Below, piece by piece: positions 1 to 9,319 of a stretch of 64,000 nt of DNA. The DNA comes from Campanula takesimana (lineage: Eukaryota; Streptophyta; Magnoliopsida; Asterales; Campanulaceae): NCBI GenBank assembly GCA_026119855.1, contig JAOWBW010001306.1, positions 62,001 to 126,000 on the forward strand, in the 5' to 3' direction. Within the stretch, counting starts at the first letter, position 1; each line of letters opens with the position of its first letter. The notes under the pieces are model-generated. The model was not told where the DNA came from and did no database searches. It saw only the letters and a program-made list of their open reading frames with translations. Position numbers and translations under genes: made by a program.

Positions 1-725
1 CTTTTTAAAACTTTTACAATGAAACACTTTTCTAAATGCAAAGTCACTTATCAGTTTGCAAACTATTATCAGTAAGCGCAGCGGAGAAGATATGACTTGG
101 TTTTAACTCACACCAAAATCAGTATGAAAAAGGTTTTAAGAGCTTGGTTTTAACACAAAGTGATTGATAAAAGTTCAATGCAGTTTCAAGAGATTGGTCA
201 ATGGAAATTACAATGAATCAGTACGAACATATGCAATCTGCCGGTGATAGAGTTCCAACCGGCAACGATAAAGTAAGTAACATAGACACAAAGATTTGGA
301 GAGGTTCACAGTGTAAATACTGCTACGTCCTCTACCAAGTTTGGTCAGAACTTGGATTTGGGTTAAGAGTACTATTAGATATATCTAGTCTATTACAAGC
401 ACGGCTTTGCCGGAAACAAAGACTAAATTCTAGAGATTACTAATGGATCGTAATACAAATCTGACCAAGTGTTTTTGAGCGGCAAGTTCAAGAGAACTTA
501 TCTCACTCAGGTGGGTGTGTGAATAACTTAAACAACGTATTCCTTAAATAATCTAGTTCGGGAATACTAACAATGTTGTTTGAGTTGGTGCACAAGTGTA
601 TGTCCTATTAAATGATCTAATGATTATCTGGATACAGAATGTTTGAGTCTTTAATGAATACTCAAAAACATTCAACTCTCTTCAATGCTCTATTTTCACC
701 AACCTTCTTTATTGCTCTAAGTCCA

Positions 726-734
726 CTATTTATA
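726..734 (-). promoter_or_regulatory. Probable TATA box of element B LTR
   Basis: On the minus strand this reads TATAAATAG, a good plant TATA box, placed about mid-LTR as expected for a U3/R boundary. Only this LTR keeps it; the 5' LTR copy was interrupted by A' before this point. Confidence 0.5.
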
Positions 735-1111
735 AAAGGATTGGATGTCTTGAGTCTTGTAGAAGAAGGCTTGCAATTTGAATATCCAGCTGGGTAGTTG
801 AGGAGCATTAAATGCGGTATCTTTAGCATTAATGGCGAAGATATGGAGTACACGCATGCTTGCAAAAGTCTGATGGGTAAAGACCCCTTTGTCTCAACCG
901 GTTACCTGCAAAAAGCAAGTAGGGACAAGGTATAGCTAAAACTAGCTATGTGTCAGACGGCGCAGTAATCATGACAGAGCAGTTAAACTACTTTTTGATA
1001 AAACAGTATGAAAGGACAGGGACAATCAGCAAGGTTGACTTTAAGGTGGGACGATGTAACCTGACTGACAGTACAGACTGTCTTTCTTTATCGGCATATT
1101 GAGAATGGAGT

Positions 1112-1207
1112 TGATCGGCAACTTTGTGTAGCAAGTTGATCGGCAACTTGTGTAGCAAGTTGATCGGCAACTTGTCGCATGTTGAGAATAGAGTTGATCG
1201 GCAACTT
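1112..1207. repeat. Short tandem/inverted repeats with TGATCGGCAACTT core in B LTR
   Basis: The 13-mer TGATCGGCAACTT starts at 1112, 1138, 1161 and 1195. Within each copy AAGTTG or GAGTTG and CAACTT form an inverted repeat around ATCGG, so every unit can fold. The block lies upstream of the TATA box in the minus-strand sense and may be a U3 enhancer-like array. Confidence 0.75.
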
Positions 1208-1395
1208 GTTTACTGGTCTGCTGATTTGCTTCCTCTTGCTGGTTTGCCTTGTATGAAGAGATGTAATACACCTGTACTGGTCACCAAGAATCCTAAGGGT
1301 ACCTTACAAGGTTCTATTAAAAATTGGGGGATCTGAAGTGATAATTATGATTGGGATTAAGCAATTCTATGTCCTAAACATATATTTGAACAACA

Positions 1396-1410
1396 ATCTC
1401 CTCCTAATTG
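1396..1410 (-). other. Polypurine tract of element B
   Basis: The minus strand reads AGGAGGAGAT directly before the LTR start TGTTGTT, the normal place and composition for the plus-strand primer. Together with the LTR end at 1395 it fixes the element as minus-strand. Confidence 0.8.
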
Positions 1411-1675
1411 CTTAAGTCCAATCACCCTATCCAAGAACATCTATCTTAGCTTAGTAAAATAATGTATAAGGAATGTGTTGGGTATGCTTACTTCTTAACC
1501 CTCCTATTCTTGTTAGAATTGATTGATACCATCACCTATCAATAGTTTATGGACTTTAGGACCCTATGTAAGAAGTTTTATAACTTCAATTTTTAGCTTA
1601 GTCCATTTTATAGTATAGGCTTAGATCACAGGTCTTGAAGCGGAAAGGAATGAAGATCCAAGTGTCAGTGGTTAC

Positions 1676-1726
1676 TGCGCAGGACTTCGATGCGCAGGAC
1701 TCCACTGCGCAGGAATGTCCTGCGCA
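1676..1726 (+). repeat. 15-bp phased TGCGCA array in A 5' LTR
   Basis: TGCGCA begins at 1676, 1691, 1706 and 1721, exactly 15 bp apart, mostly as the palindrome CTGCGCAG. The 3' LTR has the same at 13267, 13282, 13297 and 13312. The related LTR of A' keeps the 15-bp steps at 41204, 41219, 41234 and 41249 although the bases between the hexamers differ. Confidence 0.9.
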
Positions 1727-1842
1727 GCATTCTTCCTCAGTTCAATCCTTTCAGATCACCTAACTTGGAAAACGCTTTGAAGATGTACGCTTTTAAGAGT
1801 GTTAAGGTGTGCAGAAACGACAAAACAAGCACAATTAGCAGA

Positions 1843-2105
1843 TCCAACGGTGGAGACGCGCTCAAGAGATATATTTCAAATAAAGACAGCTGTCAACCTT
1901 CTAGAAGAAGCTTTTTGAAATTGATCTTCATGCTCAGTCTCCAACGGCTCTATATACCTGTGCACCAATCATATTGTGCCAGGTCATCAACTTTGAATAG
2001 AGCTCCAAACGGCTATAAAGGACACATGCGCACCAATCATATTGTGCCAGCTCATCGTCCTTGCTCAGAGCTCCAACGGCTATATTCAAGCTCTCAGCTA
2101 TAAAT
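1843..2105 (+). promoter_or_regulatory. U3 core promoter: MSA-like CCAACGG motifs and TATA box
   Basis: AACGG cores occur at 1843-1853, 1940-1950, near 2004-2013 and at 2072-2082. The last, TCCAACGGCTA, fits the full mitosis-specific activator consensus YCYAACGGYYA bound by plant MYB3R factors; the others deviate by one base. They sit in an imperfect ~70-bp repeat that also carries CACCAATCATATTGTGCCA. TATAAAT follows at 2099-2105. I infer a U3 promoter that could respond to the G2/M phase. The 3' LTR repeats the arrangement, with TATAAAT at 13690-13696. Confidence 0.6.
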
Positions 2106-2904
2106 AAGCCAGCTCATCTTTATTTCCAAGTTGCTAGAGTTTGTGCTTTATAATATCCTTGAAGTTATGAAGATTGCTGCTTACTATTCTCAGATTCAAG
2201 ATCAACCTTCAACCTTCATACCTTCAAACTCCTGCCCAGATCCTAATCCTTAAATCACCAGAATTCTTCGTGCTCTTCATCTCATAGATTCATAGAGCCC
2301 AGAATTTCTGAACACACACACACCTCTTGAAGCTTTGATCATTAAGATCTTTCTTCTCGAGATACACCGGTTTAGTCTAGGATTTGCTCTTCATAGATTA
2401 TAGATCTTTGAGATAGTTGTGTTTCATTGTTGTATCTTGTAACTCTCTCATATAATAAGATCTCCTTTAGAAAATACAAGACTAACCATCTTGGTAGAGG
2501 ACGTAGATCTTTCATCGATCGAACCTCTCCAAATAGCTTGTTCTTTAATCTCGCTATTTATTTTCTGCTAATCATTTCTGAATTACTGCTTTGTTTGATC
2601 TTATCAGATTGCTACTATTGCCGCTGTGTTTGTTATTACTTATTGCCTTAGAACATTTTATCCAACTCTTTAAGCCAAAACTTAGCGCGTGCGTTTTTAT
2701 CCTTGCGCAGCTTTTTACTGCGCAGGTGCTGCTTAAAACTTCCGCTGTGCATTTCACACTCTCACTGCGTGCTATACTTAGCTTATTTGAGAACTGTGCG
2801 CATAAGCCATTGATTTGCAAAAGGGTTTGAAAAGAATTTTAAAACGCTATTCACCCCCCCTCTAGCATTTTTCATACCCTTGTTGCCCCTTTGGGACCAA
2901 CAAG

Positions 2905-2916
2905 TGGTATCAGAGC
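2905..2916 (+). other. Primer binding site of element A (tRNA-iMet type)
   Basis: TGGTATCAGAGC lies two bases after the 5' LTR end. It is the classical complement of the plant initiator tRNA-Met 3' end used by Ty1/copia elements. Confidence 0.92.
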
Positions 2917-2976
2917 AAGCACCTTCATAAAACTTGTTTTGTTTTTCAAGCTTAACAGCTTGGGTGCCGATTCAAG

Positions 2977-3975
2977 ATGGCTTCAAAATCTTGGGCAATG
3001 GCTAACTATTCACATGTCCCAGTGCTGAATGAAGATCACTTCGAAATCTGGAAGCACTGCATGCTCACTCATTTTTCTTCTATCGACGAGATCCTCCACG
3101 ACATCGTTCTTGAAGGACCTTACATTCCAATGAAGGCCAATCCAGATGCTGCTACCAACAAGGATAATCCTACAATCAAGAAGGCCAAAGGGGAATGGAC
3201 TGATGAAGAAAAGAAATGGGTTGGCTATGATGGAAGAGCAAGGAACATCATTCTTAGCACTCTAGACCTCTCCACGCACAATCAAATTGTGAGCGGTGGA
3301 ACTGCAAAGGAACTATGGGATGCTATTGAAGGATATATGAATGGAGACAAAGTAAGCAAGGAAAACAAAAGATTTGTGGTGAAAAGAAAATTCAACTGCT
3401 TCATGAGAAAAGATGGTGAAACCTTGAGACAAACATATGATCGCTTCTGTGCTCTTGTAAACTCTTGTAAATCTCTTGGAACTACTTTCACCAATAAAGA
3501 AGTCAATTCTCAATTCTTAGATGCGCTAGGTTCCAGATATGTGCACAAAGCAAGTCATCTGGAAGATTCTGGATTTCTAGATACTTGGCCTCTGCGCAGC
3601 TTATACGCTAACTTAAAAGTGTACGAGCTAAAGCTTGATCGAATCGACGAAACTGAAGGCAAAGGAAAGCTTGTTTCCTATGTTGCGCAAAAGGAACCTG
3701 CGCCTGCTCAAACCTCAGACAAAGTCTCTACTTCCTCTTTACTCGAAATGGATGATGATGATTTCGCTATGTTCGTTAAGAGATTCCAAAAATTCAGGAA
3801 ATTTTCTAAACCTGGATCCTCTAGCAAACCACCTGCTAAATTCTCTCGTGGCAGAGACTCAAAGAAAGATGAAGAATTGGTCTGCTACAACTGCAGAAAG
3901 CCTGGTCATTTTGCTTCAAAATGTCCCACTCCAAAATATGAGTACATGAAGAGAAATAATGCGCAGAGATCATGA
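2977..3975 (+). CDS. gag: Element A Gag (capsid/nucleocapsid)
   Basis: The 332-residue ORF would form the virus-like particle and bind the RNA genome. Residues ~15-250 have the copia Gag (UBN2/retrotran_gag-like) pattern, including a WDAIEGY segment near 115. A CCHC zinc knuckle, CYNCRKPGHFASKC, lies at ~300-313. The ATG at 2977 is about 60 bp after the primer site and fits the homologous Gag of element B. The frame stops at TGA (3973) but the same frame reopens at once and continues to 4318 with acidic sequence, so the TGA may be a lesion and not the natural end of Gag. Confidence 0.9.
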   Translation: MASKSWAMANYSHVPVLNEDHFEIWKHCMLTHFSSIDEILHDIVLEGPYIPMKANPDAATNKDNPTIKKAKGEWTDEEKKWVGYDGRARNIILSTLDLSTHNQIVSGGTAKELWDAIEGYMNGDKVSKENKRFVVKRKFNCFMRKDGETLRQTYDRFCALVNSCKSLGTTFTNKEVNSQFLDALGSRYVHKASHLEDSGFLDTWPLRSLYANLKVYELKLDRIDETEGKGKLVSYVAQKEPAPAQTSDKVSTSSLLEMDDDDFAMFVKRFQKFRKFSKPGSSSKPPAKFSRGRDSKKDEELVCYNCRKPGHFASKCPTPKYEYMKRNNAQRS

Positions 3976-5213
3976 AGGCAGCGCGGGATGATTGCTGAAG
4001 AAGACTGCGCAGAAAAGGAACTGAAGACTTGGATCGAGACTGACACTGAAGACAGTGATGATGATGACTCTGAGGATGGACTGCTCTGCTTGATGGAAAA
4101 TGCTGATGCTGATAGCGATTCAGACAATGATCAAGATGCGGACACAAAGGCTGCGCCAAGGACAAAGAAGAAAGGTCCCACTATCACTGAACTGGTGGAA
4201 ATGGGACATCTGACTCCAAGCAGAAAGAATGGCAAGTACTTGTTTGCCAGAGCAGACCTATCAAAGAAATTTGTAATAGAAAAGAATGACTCTGCTGCTG
4301 AGCGCGAGTCTATTTTTTAGCAAGCTGAAAAGGTAATCAAGAAATTTAACTCTATGAAAGAAGCAGTGGATTTATCAATTGGAGAAATTTCACAGCTTAA
4401 GACGGAGAAAACTCTTTTAAAATCTGAGATCACCCTCCTTAAGGAGCAGATCAAAAGCATGACTCCTCTTACTGAAAAGAACCGTTTTCTCACAGATCAA
4501 ATGAGCTATTTAAAGTAAGAAACGAAGAATTGGCTGCTCAAGTAGCTGATCTCACAAAGATCACTAATGAGTGGACCAAATCTCGTGTCACTATGGACCA
4601 AATTCTAGAATCCCAAAAAGCTAGTGGAGACAAGGAAGGCTTGGGATTCTCAACTAGTGATAACTTTAAATGCGCAGTTTGCTCTGAAAAGGAAAAGGAA
4701 TTTACACCACAGCAAACTATTGAAATTCCTAAAGCAAAGCATTCTGCTTCAGTGGGTAAAAGACAGGAGAAAGTCCAGAGACAAAATTTCCATTATGTCT
4801 ACCCAAAGAAGCAAACTGGAAAAGCCAAAGGTAAGGCTAAAGTTGAACCTGCGCATGACAACTCATATTCTGACTATGGTTGCGCTTCAACTTCAAATGT
4901 CAAATCTGCGCAAAAGGGTCATGCGCATGAAAGCCATGCACCCCAACGCCAGATGCGCATTCTTAAGAAAAGCGCACCCAAACCTCAGAAAATGATATTT
5001 GTCAAAGCAAGTTCATCTGCTCCAGTAAAGAATGCTGCGCCAAAGAAAAGTAAAGAGTTTGTAAAAACCCAATCTATAAGTGGCTTTCATCATTGTGTTG
5101 TGTGTGATGGTTTAGGTCACAAGGCTGCAGAATGCCTTTTGCGATTTGCTCCTAATGCCAAGGGACGTAAAAATCCTAAGGTCAGACAGGAGTGGGTTGT
5201 CAAAAGTTGCTAA
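3976..5213 (+). pseudogene. Element A gag-pol linker with second zinc knuckle, broken
   Basis: This follows the gag frame after the TGA: acidic residues (clusters of D and E around 4030-4130), a coiled-coil-like stretch, an in-frame TAG at 4318, then a one-base frame change near 4516 into the frame of 4530-5213. The second part contains CVVCDGLGHKAAEC, a CCHC-like knuckle at ~5094-5135. Element B has an equivalent region (38198-39337), so it is a real part of the SIRE-type polyprotein. Function beyond nucleic-acid binding is unknown. It joins protease around 5210-5250, where the frame changes again. Confidence 0.75.
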
Positions 5214-5250
5214 CTCTAGGACCCAAGAATAAAGGGGACCTGCGTTCTTA

Positions 5251-6932
5251 ATGTCTATCTTTCAGGTCTCCTGTTTCACTGCGCACTCTTCACAAGCTAA
5301 AGCGCATATATGGTACCTCGACAGTGGATGTTCTAGACACATGACTGGAGATGCTACCGCTCTTGAAGAAGTGCATGAAGGAAGAGGTCCCTCTGTAACT
5401 TTTGGAGATAACAACAAAGGGCACATAGTTGGATATGGAAAAATCAGAAAAGATAAAGTGTGCATTGAGAAAGTTGCGCTCGTTGAAGGTCTCAAGCACA
5501 ACCTGCTCTCCATATCACAATTCTGCGATAAAGGTTTGGAATGTCACTTCACTGCAACGCACTGCTACATCAAAGATGGCATATCCGGACTAACTTTGCT
5601 CACAGGGACTCGTAAGACTAATGTTTACATTATTTATCTTACTTCTATAGATTCCATCACTAATCTCTGTTTTGTAGCAAATAATGTAAGTGAAAGCAGC
5701 TGGCTATGGCATAAGCGCTTAAGTCATTTGAACTTCAAGTATTTAGCTAAGCTAGGAAGGGAAAATCTTGTCAAAGGACTTCCCAAAGTAGCTGACCATC
5801 ATGACAGAAAATGCGCAGCATGCCAGCTCGGTAAACAACCTAAGCAGTCTTTCTCCAGCAAGATTGTCTCCTCAACTTCCAAATGTTTACAACTGCTTCA
5901 CATGGACTTGTTTGGACCGGTCACCACTGCGAGCATTGGAGGAAACAAATATACTTTAGTCGTGGTGGATGACTACTCAAGATACACATGGGTCGAAATG
6001 ATGATATCCAAAGATGACTGCTATGATATCTTGACTGCGCTATTTCGAAAGCTCCAAACTCAAAAAGAAGACGACATCGTGAGTGTTAGATCAGACAATG
6101 GAACTGAATTCAAGAATAACGGTGTTGCTCAATACTGCGATGACCATGGAATTGATCACAATTTCTCTGCTGCTGGAGTTCCTCAACAAAATGGCGTTGT
6201 GGAAAGAAAGAATCGCACGTTGATTGAGGCTGGAAAAAAATGATAGCAGAAGCTAAGCTTCCAAAGTATTTCTGGGGAGAAGCTGTCAACACTGCCTGCT
6301 TTACTCAGAATAGATCCCTCATCAACAAAGCCTACAACAAGACTCCATATGAGCTATGGAGAGGAAGAGCGCCCAACATTGCTTTCTTCAAGATCTTTGG
6401 CTGCAAATGCTATATCCTCTACAATGGGAAAGATCATAGAGGTAAATTCGATGCCAAAGCAGATGAAGGTATTTTCGTTGGGTATGCCAAACAATCTAAA
6501 GCTTTTCGTGTTTTTAATAGAACTACTCTAGTAATTGTAGAATCTGTACATGTTACTTTTGATGAGCATTCTCTCCTTGAGCCACATTTGGCTCCAAATG
6601 ATTCTGATGATTCTGTTGAGAATGATGAGACGGGTACGCAGCCTCAAACTGCACCTGCGCAGAATGATTATCAAAATCAGAATCAAGCAAGTCCATCCCA
6701 TGCGCATAATCCAGATGCTGCGCCAGAAGTGATGACTCCTGATGCGAAACACCTCCTCCTGCGCATAACGTTTCTCCGCTTCAGCAAATCACTTTTGATG
6801 ATCTCGATGCTGGAGCAAATGAAGTACCCATTGAAGATCTTCGTATTCCTACCACTCAACCTAACTTACCTCCCGAGGTTCGTGAAGTTAGAGATCATCC
6901 AACTTCAAACATCATTGGTGATCTCAATGTAG
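5251..6932 (+). pseudogene. pol: Element A protease-integrase, frameshifted
   Basis: Protease active site is WYLDSGCSRHM at residues ~21-31. The GAG-pre-integrase zinc domain follows with H...H (WLWHKRLSHL, ~151) and C..C (CAACQ, ~188). The integrase core shows D (HMDLFGP), D (RSDNGTEF) and E (VERKNRT) in order. Reading breaks at ~6232-6240 in a run of seven A, where the frame moves from 5251-6243 to 6240-6932; the conserved phrase AEAKLPKYFW resumes in the second frame. A third change near 6745 is needed to reach RT. Integrase would insert the cDNA; here it cannot be made in one piece. Confidence 0.9.
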
Positions 6933-7015
6933 GGGTTCGTACTAGGAGAGCATCAAACTTTGATGATGAATATCACTCCTTTATCTCTCAAATCGAACCA
7001 AAGAAGATTGATGAA

Positions 7016-8521
7016 GTGCTCCAAGATTCAAGCTGGGTTACTGCTATGCAAGAAGAGCTTAACCAATTTGAGCGCTGCAAGGTTTGGACCTTAGTACCTA
7101 GACCTCATGATCAAGGCATTATTGGTACAAAATGGGTATTCAGAAACAAGATGGATGAGAATGGAAGCATCACAAGAAACAAAGCAAGGTTGGTTGCGCA
7201 AGGCTATAGGCAAGAGGAAGGAATCGACTACGATGAAACATTTGCGCCTGTAGCAAGACTTGAAGCTATAAGAATTTTCTTAGCTTATGCCTCTCACAAG
7301 AAATTCAAGCTTTATCAAATGGATGTGAAGAGCGCATTTCTCAACGGAGAACTCCAAGAGACGGTTTACGTAGCTCAACCTCCTGGATTTGAAGATAGCA
7401 GATTTCCAAATCATGTCTTCAAGCTTCAAAAAGCTTTGTATGGACTTAAACAAGCTCCAAGAGCATGGTACGATACGCTATCAAAATTCCTACTAGAGAA
7501 AGGCTTCAAGCGCGGTAAAATCGATACAACTCTTTTTATTGCTAAGTATAATGATCATTCTTTACTTGTTCAAATTTATGTCGATGATATTATATTTGGT
7601 TCTACTAATGAGTTACTTTGTAAGAGCTTTGAGAAGCTCATGAAAAGCAAGTTTGAAATGAGCATGATGGGAGAACTCACATTCTTCCTCGGGCTTCAAA
7701 TCAAGCAATTGAATGATGGTATCTTCATAAATCAAGCCAAGTACACAAAGGACTTAATCAAGAAATTTGGACTTGAGAATGCTAAAGCATACGACACTCC
7801 AATGGCCACGGGCAACAAACTTGACAAAGACTTGAAAGGTAAGAAAGTTGATCAAACTTTATATCGAGGTATGATTGGCTCTCTTCTTTATCTTACTGCA
7901 AGTAGGCCGGATATTATGTTTAGTGTTTGTGTCTGTGCGTACTATCAAGCGGACCCTAGAGAAGCGCACTTAACTGCTGTTAAACGCATTATTCGTTATC
8001 TTTCTGGAACTGTTAACCTTGGACTTTGGTACACCAAAGATTCGAATTTCGATTTGCTAGGTTATTCAGACGCAGACTACGCAGCATGCACTATTGACAG
8101 GAAGAGCACAAGTGGAACTTGTCATTTCCTTGGAAATCGACTTGTTGCGTGGGCAAACAAGAAACAAGCTGTTGTGTCCATCTCCACTACAGAAGCTGAA
8201 TACATTGCTGCTGGGAGCTGCTGCTGCCAAATCCTATGGATGAAGCAACAATTAGTGGACTATGGAATTAATGAAGGAAATTGCCCAATATTCTGCGATA
8301 ATATGTCCACCATAGCAGTTTCCAACAATCCTGTCATGCATTCAAAGACAAAGCACATCGATATTAAATATCATTTTCTCAAGGACCACGTGGAAAAAGG
8401 AAACATTCATTTAGAGCACGTGGGCACAGAAAATCAAATTGCTGATATCCTTACAAAGGCTCTTGACGCAAAAAGATTTGTATTCCTAAGAGGAGAAATG
8501 GGTATGCTTGAACTTAGCTAA
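7016..8521 (+). CDS. pol: Element A reverse transcriptase and RNase H
   Basis: A 501-codon frame that also reads open upstream to about 6750 (including VREVRDHP, a typical copia segment before RT). RT motifs are QMDVKSAFLNGEL (~residue 101) and the catalytic YVDDIIFGS (~193). RNase H follows with YSDADYAAC (~353), STTEAEYIAA (~391) and the end motif ADILTKALD (~484). The true N-terminus is the upstream polyprotein; 7016 is only the first available start. This domain pair is undamaged in an element whose other pol parts are broken. Nearly the same sequence ends element A' at 51061-51339. Confidence 0.93.
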   Translation: MLQDSSWVTAMQEELNQFERCKVWTLVPRPHDQGIIGTKWVFRNKMDENGSITRNKARLVAQGYRQEEGIDYDETFAPVARLEAIRIFLAYASHKKFKLYQMDVKSAFLNGELQETVYVAQPPGFEDSRFPNHVFKLQKALYGLKQAPRAWYDTLSKFLLEKGFKRGKIDTTLFIAKYNDHSLLVQIYVDDIIFGSTNELLCKSFEKLMKSKFEMSMMGELTFFLGLQIKQLNDGIFINQAKYTKDLIKKFGLENAKAYDTPMATGNKLDKDLKGKKVDQTLYRGMIGSLLYLTASRPDIMFSVCVCAYYQADPREAHLTAVKRIIRYLSGTVNLGLWYTKDSNFDLLGYSDADYAACTIDRKSTSGTCHFLGNRLVAWANKKQAVVSISTTEAEYIAAGSCCCQILWMKQQLVDYGINEGNCPIFCDNMSTIAVSNNPVMHSKTKHIDIKYHFLKDHVEKGNIHLEHVGTENQIADILTKALDAKRFVFLRGEMGMLELS

Positions 8522-9093
8522 CCTGTCCATATGATTTGTCAATACTAATAATCTTGTGTTTGCTTGATAAGATATTCATCATAGGTCAAGATCCATGCTT
8601 TTGCGCAACCCCTGCGCAGTACTTCCTTTGCGCATATCACTAATGTTAATCTATTTTAAGAATTGATTGCGCTATTTACAGCTCTGCGCATGATTTTGAC
8701 ATGCGCACACTTCGTGGATCGCAGGTAAGTCTTCTATTTATTAGAAATTGCACTTACGTCCCTGACTGAAAAGTCAACACTTAGTTCACAAGGGTACTTG
8801 TGTAATTAAAATTTTCCCTCGCCTTATTTTTGAAATTTCTTGGGAAATTACGCTTTTATCCCCGCGCATGTCCCATTATCATTAAATGCAAACGGCAATT
8901 AATGATAGCGCCTGTTAGAATTCCTGATCAACATTTATGAGGGAGTTGATATGACTGTGACCTGCCTAGACCTACTCACTCACTCGCGCGTCAGGTCTGC
9001 GCACGCGCGTTCCCTATCCGGCCACGTCGCTTTGCTATCGTGCGCCTCTGCATTTTTTCACCAAATTCGCCGTCTTTCACCAAACCGCCTCGC
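8522..9093 (+). other. Non-coding spacer between pol and third gene of A
   Basis: No coding frame was recognised. It is rich in TGCGCA (several between 8600 and 8710 and again near 8995). The same stretch is present after the pol end of A' at 51340-51911, so it is a fixed part of this family and leads into the internal promoter. Confidence 0.75.
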
Positions 9094-9308
9094 TGACGTC
9101 ATGCGCCATTTCCTCTTTTAGTATAAATCATTTTTGAGTCTTCCTTTTTCTCTCTTTCCTGTTCTCTCTCTCTTTCACAAATTCATCCTCTGTCTCTCCT
9201 CTGCAACCTACCCTCCATTTCCCAATCATTTCCTTTTCTTCTCTCCTTGACTTTTCTCTAAATCTCTGCAAAACTCTTCTCTCTCTTCCCTTTTTCAAAA
9301 AACCCTAG
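9094..9308 (+). promoter_or_regulatory. Internal plant-type promoter of the third gene in A
   Basis: TGACGTCA, a palindromic bZIP (CRE/TGA-type) site, is at 9094-9101. TATAAAT follows at 9122-9128. The leader after it is pyrimidine-rich with no ATG, and AAACCCTAG (telo-box) stands at 9300-9308 just before the ATG at 9320. These are hallmarks of actively expressed plant genes. A' keeps the bZIP site (51912-51919) and the TATA box (51940-51946) with the same spacing. Transcription from here is inferred, not shown. Confidence 0.65.
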
Positions 9309-9319
9309 TTTCTTTTAAA

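Larger units (their letters stand above)
1..1395 (-). repeat. Element B 3' LTR (left edge outside window)
   Basis: Position 1 corresponds to 40566 in the 5' LTR, so about 48 bp lie outside the window and the full LTR would be near 1440 bp. In plus-strand reading the LTR starts TGTTAGGCCC (visible only at 40518) and ends AACA at 1395. It is followed at once by the complement of a polypurine tract. Short open frames inside it (201-443, 662-865, 988-1336) have no recognisable product and I treat them as chance. Confidence 0.88.
1476..2902 (+). repeat. Element A 5' LTR
   Basis: It runs from TGTTGGGTATGC to GGGACCAACA and matches 13067-14493 over its whole 1427 bp. U3 contains a phased TGCGCA array, CCAACGGCT motifs and a TATA box at 2099-2105. 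The ORFs it contains (1690-2103, 2427-2830 and their 3' LTR copies) do not look like a known protein and lie in U3/R/U5, so I do not call them genes. Confidence 0.96.

Noticed and set aside
1690..2830. ORFs of 137, 74, 82 and 79 codons in the A LTR, repeated at 13281-14421
   Set aside because: They are present twice only because the LTR is repeated; they overlap promoter and U5 signals and are not known proteins.
3836..4165. Minus-strand ORF over gag of A (and similar ones at 3282-3513, 5262-5513)
   Set aside because: Shadow of a real gag/pol frame on the other strand with no own signature.
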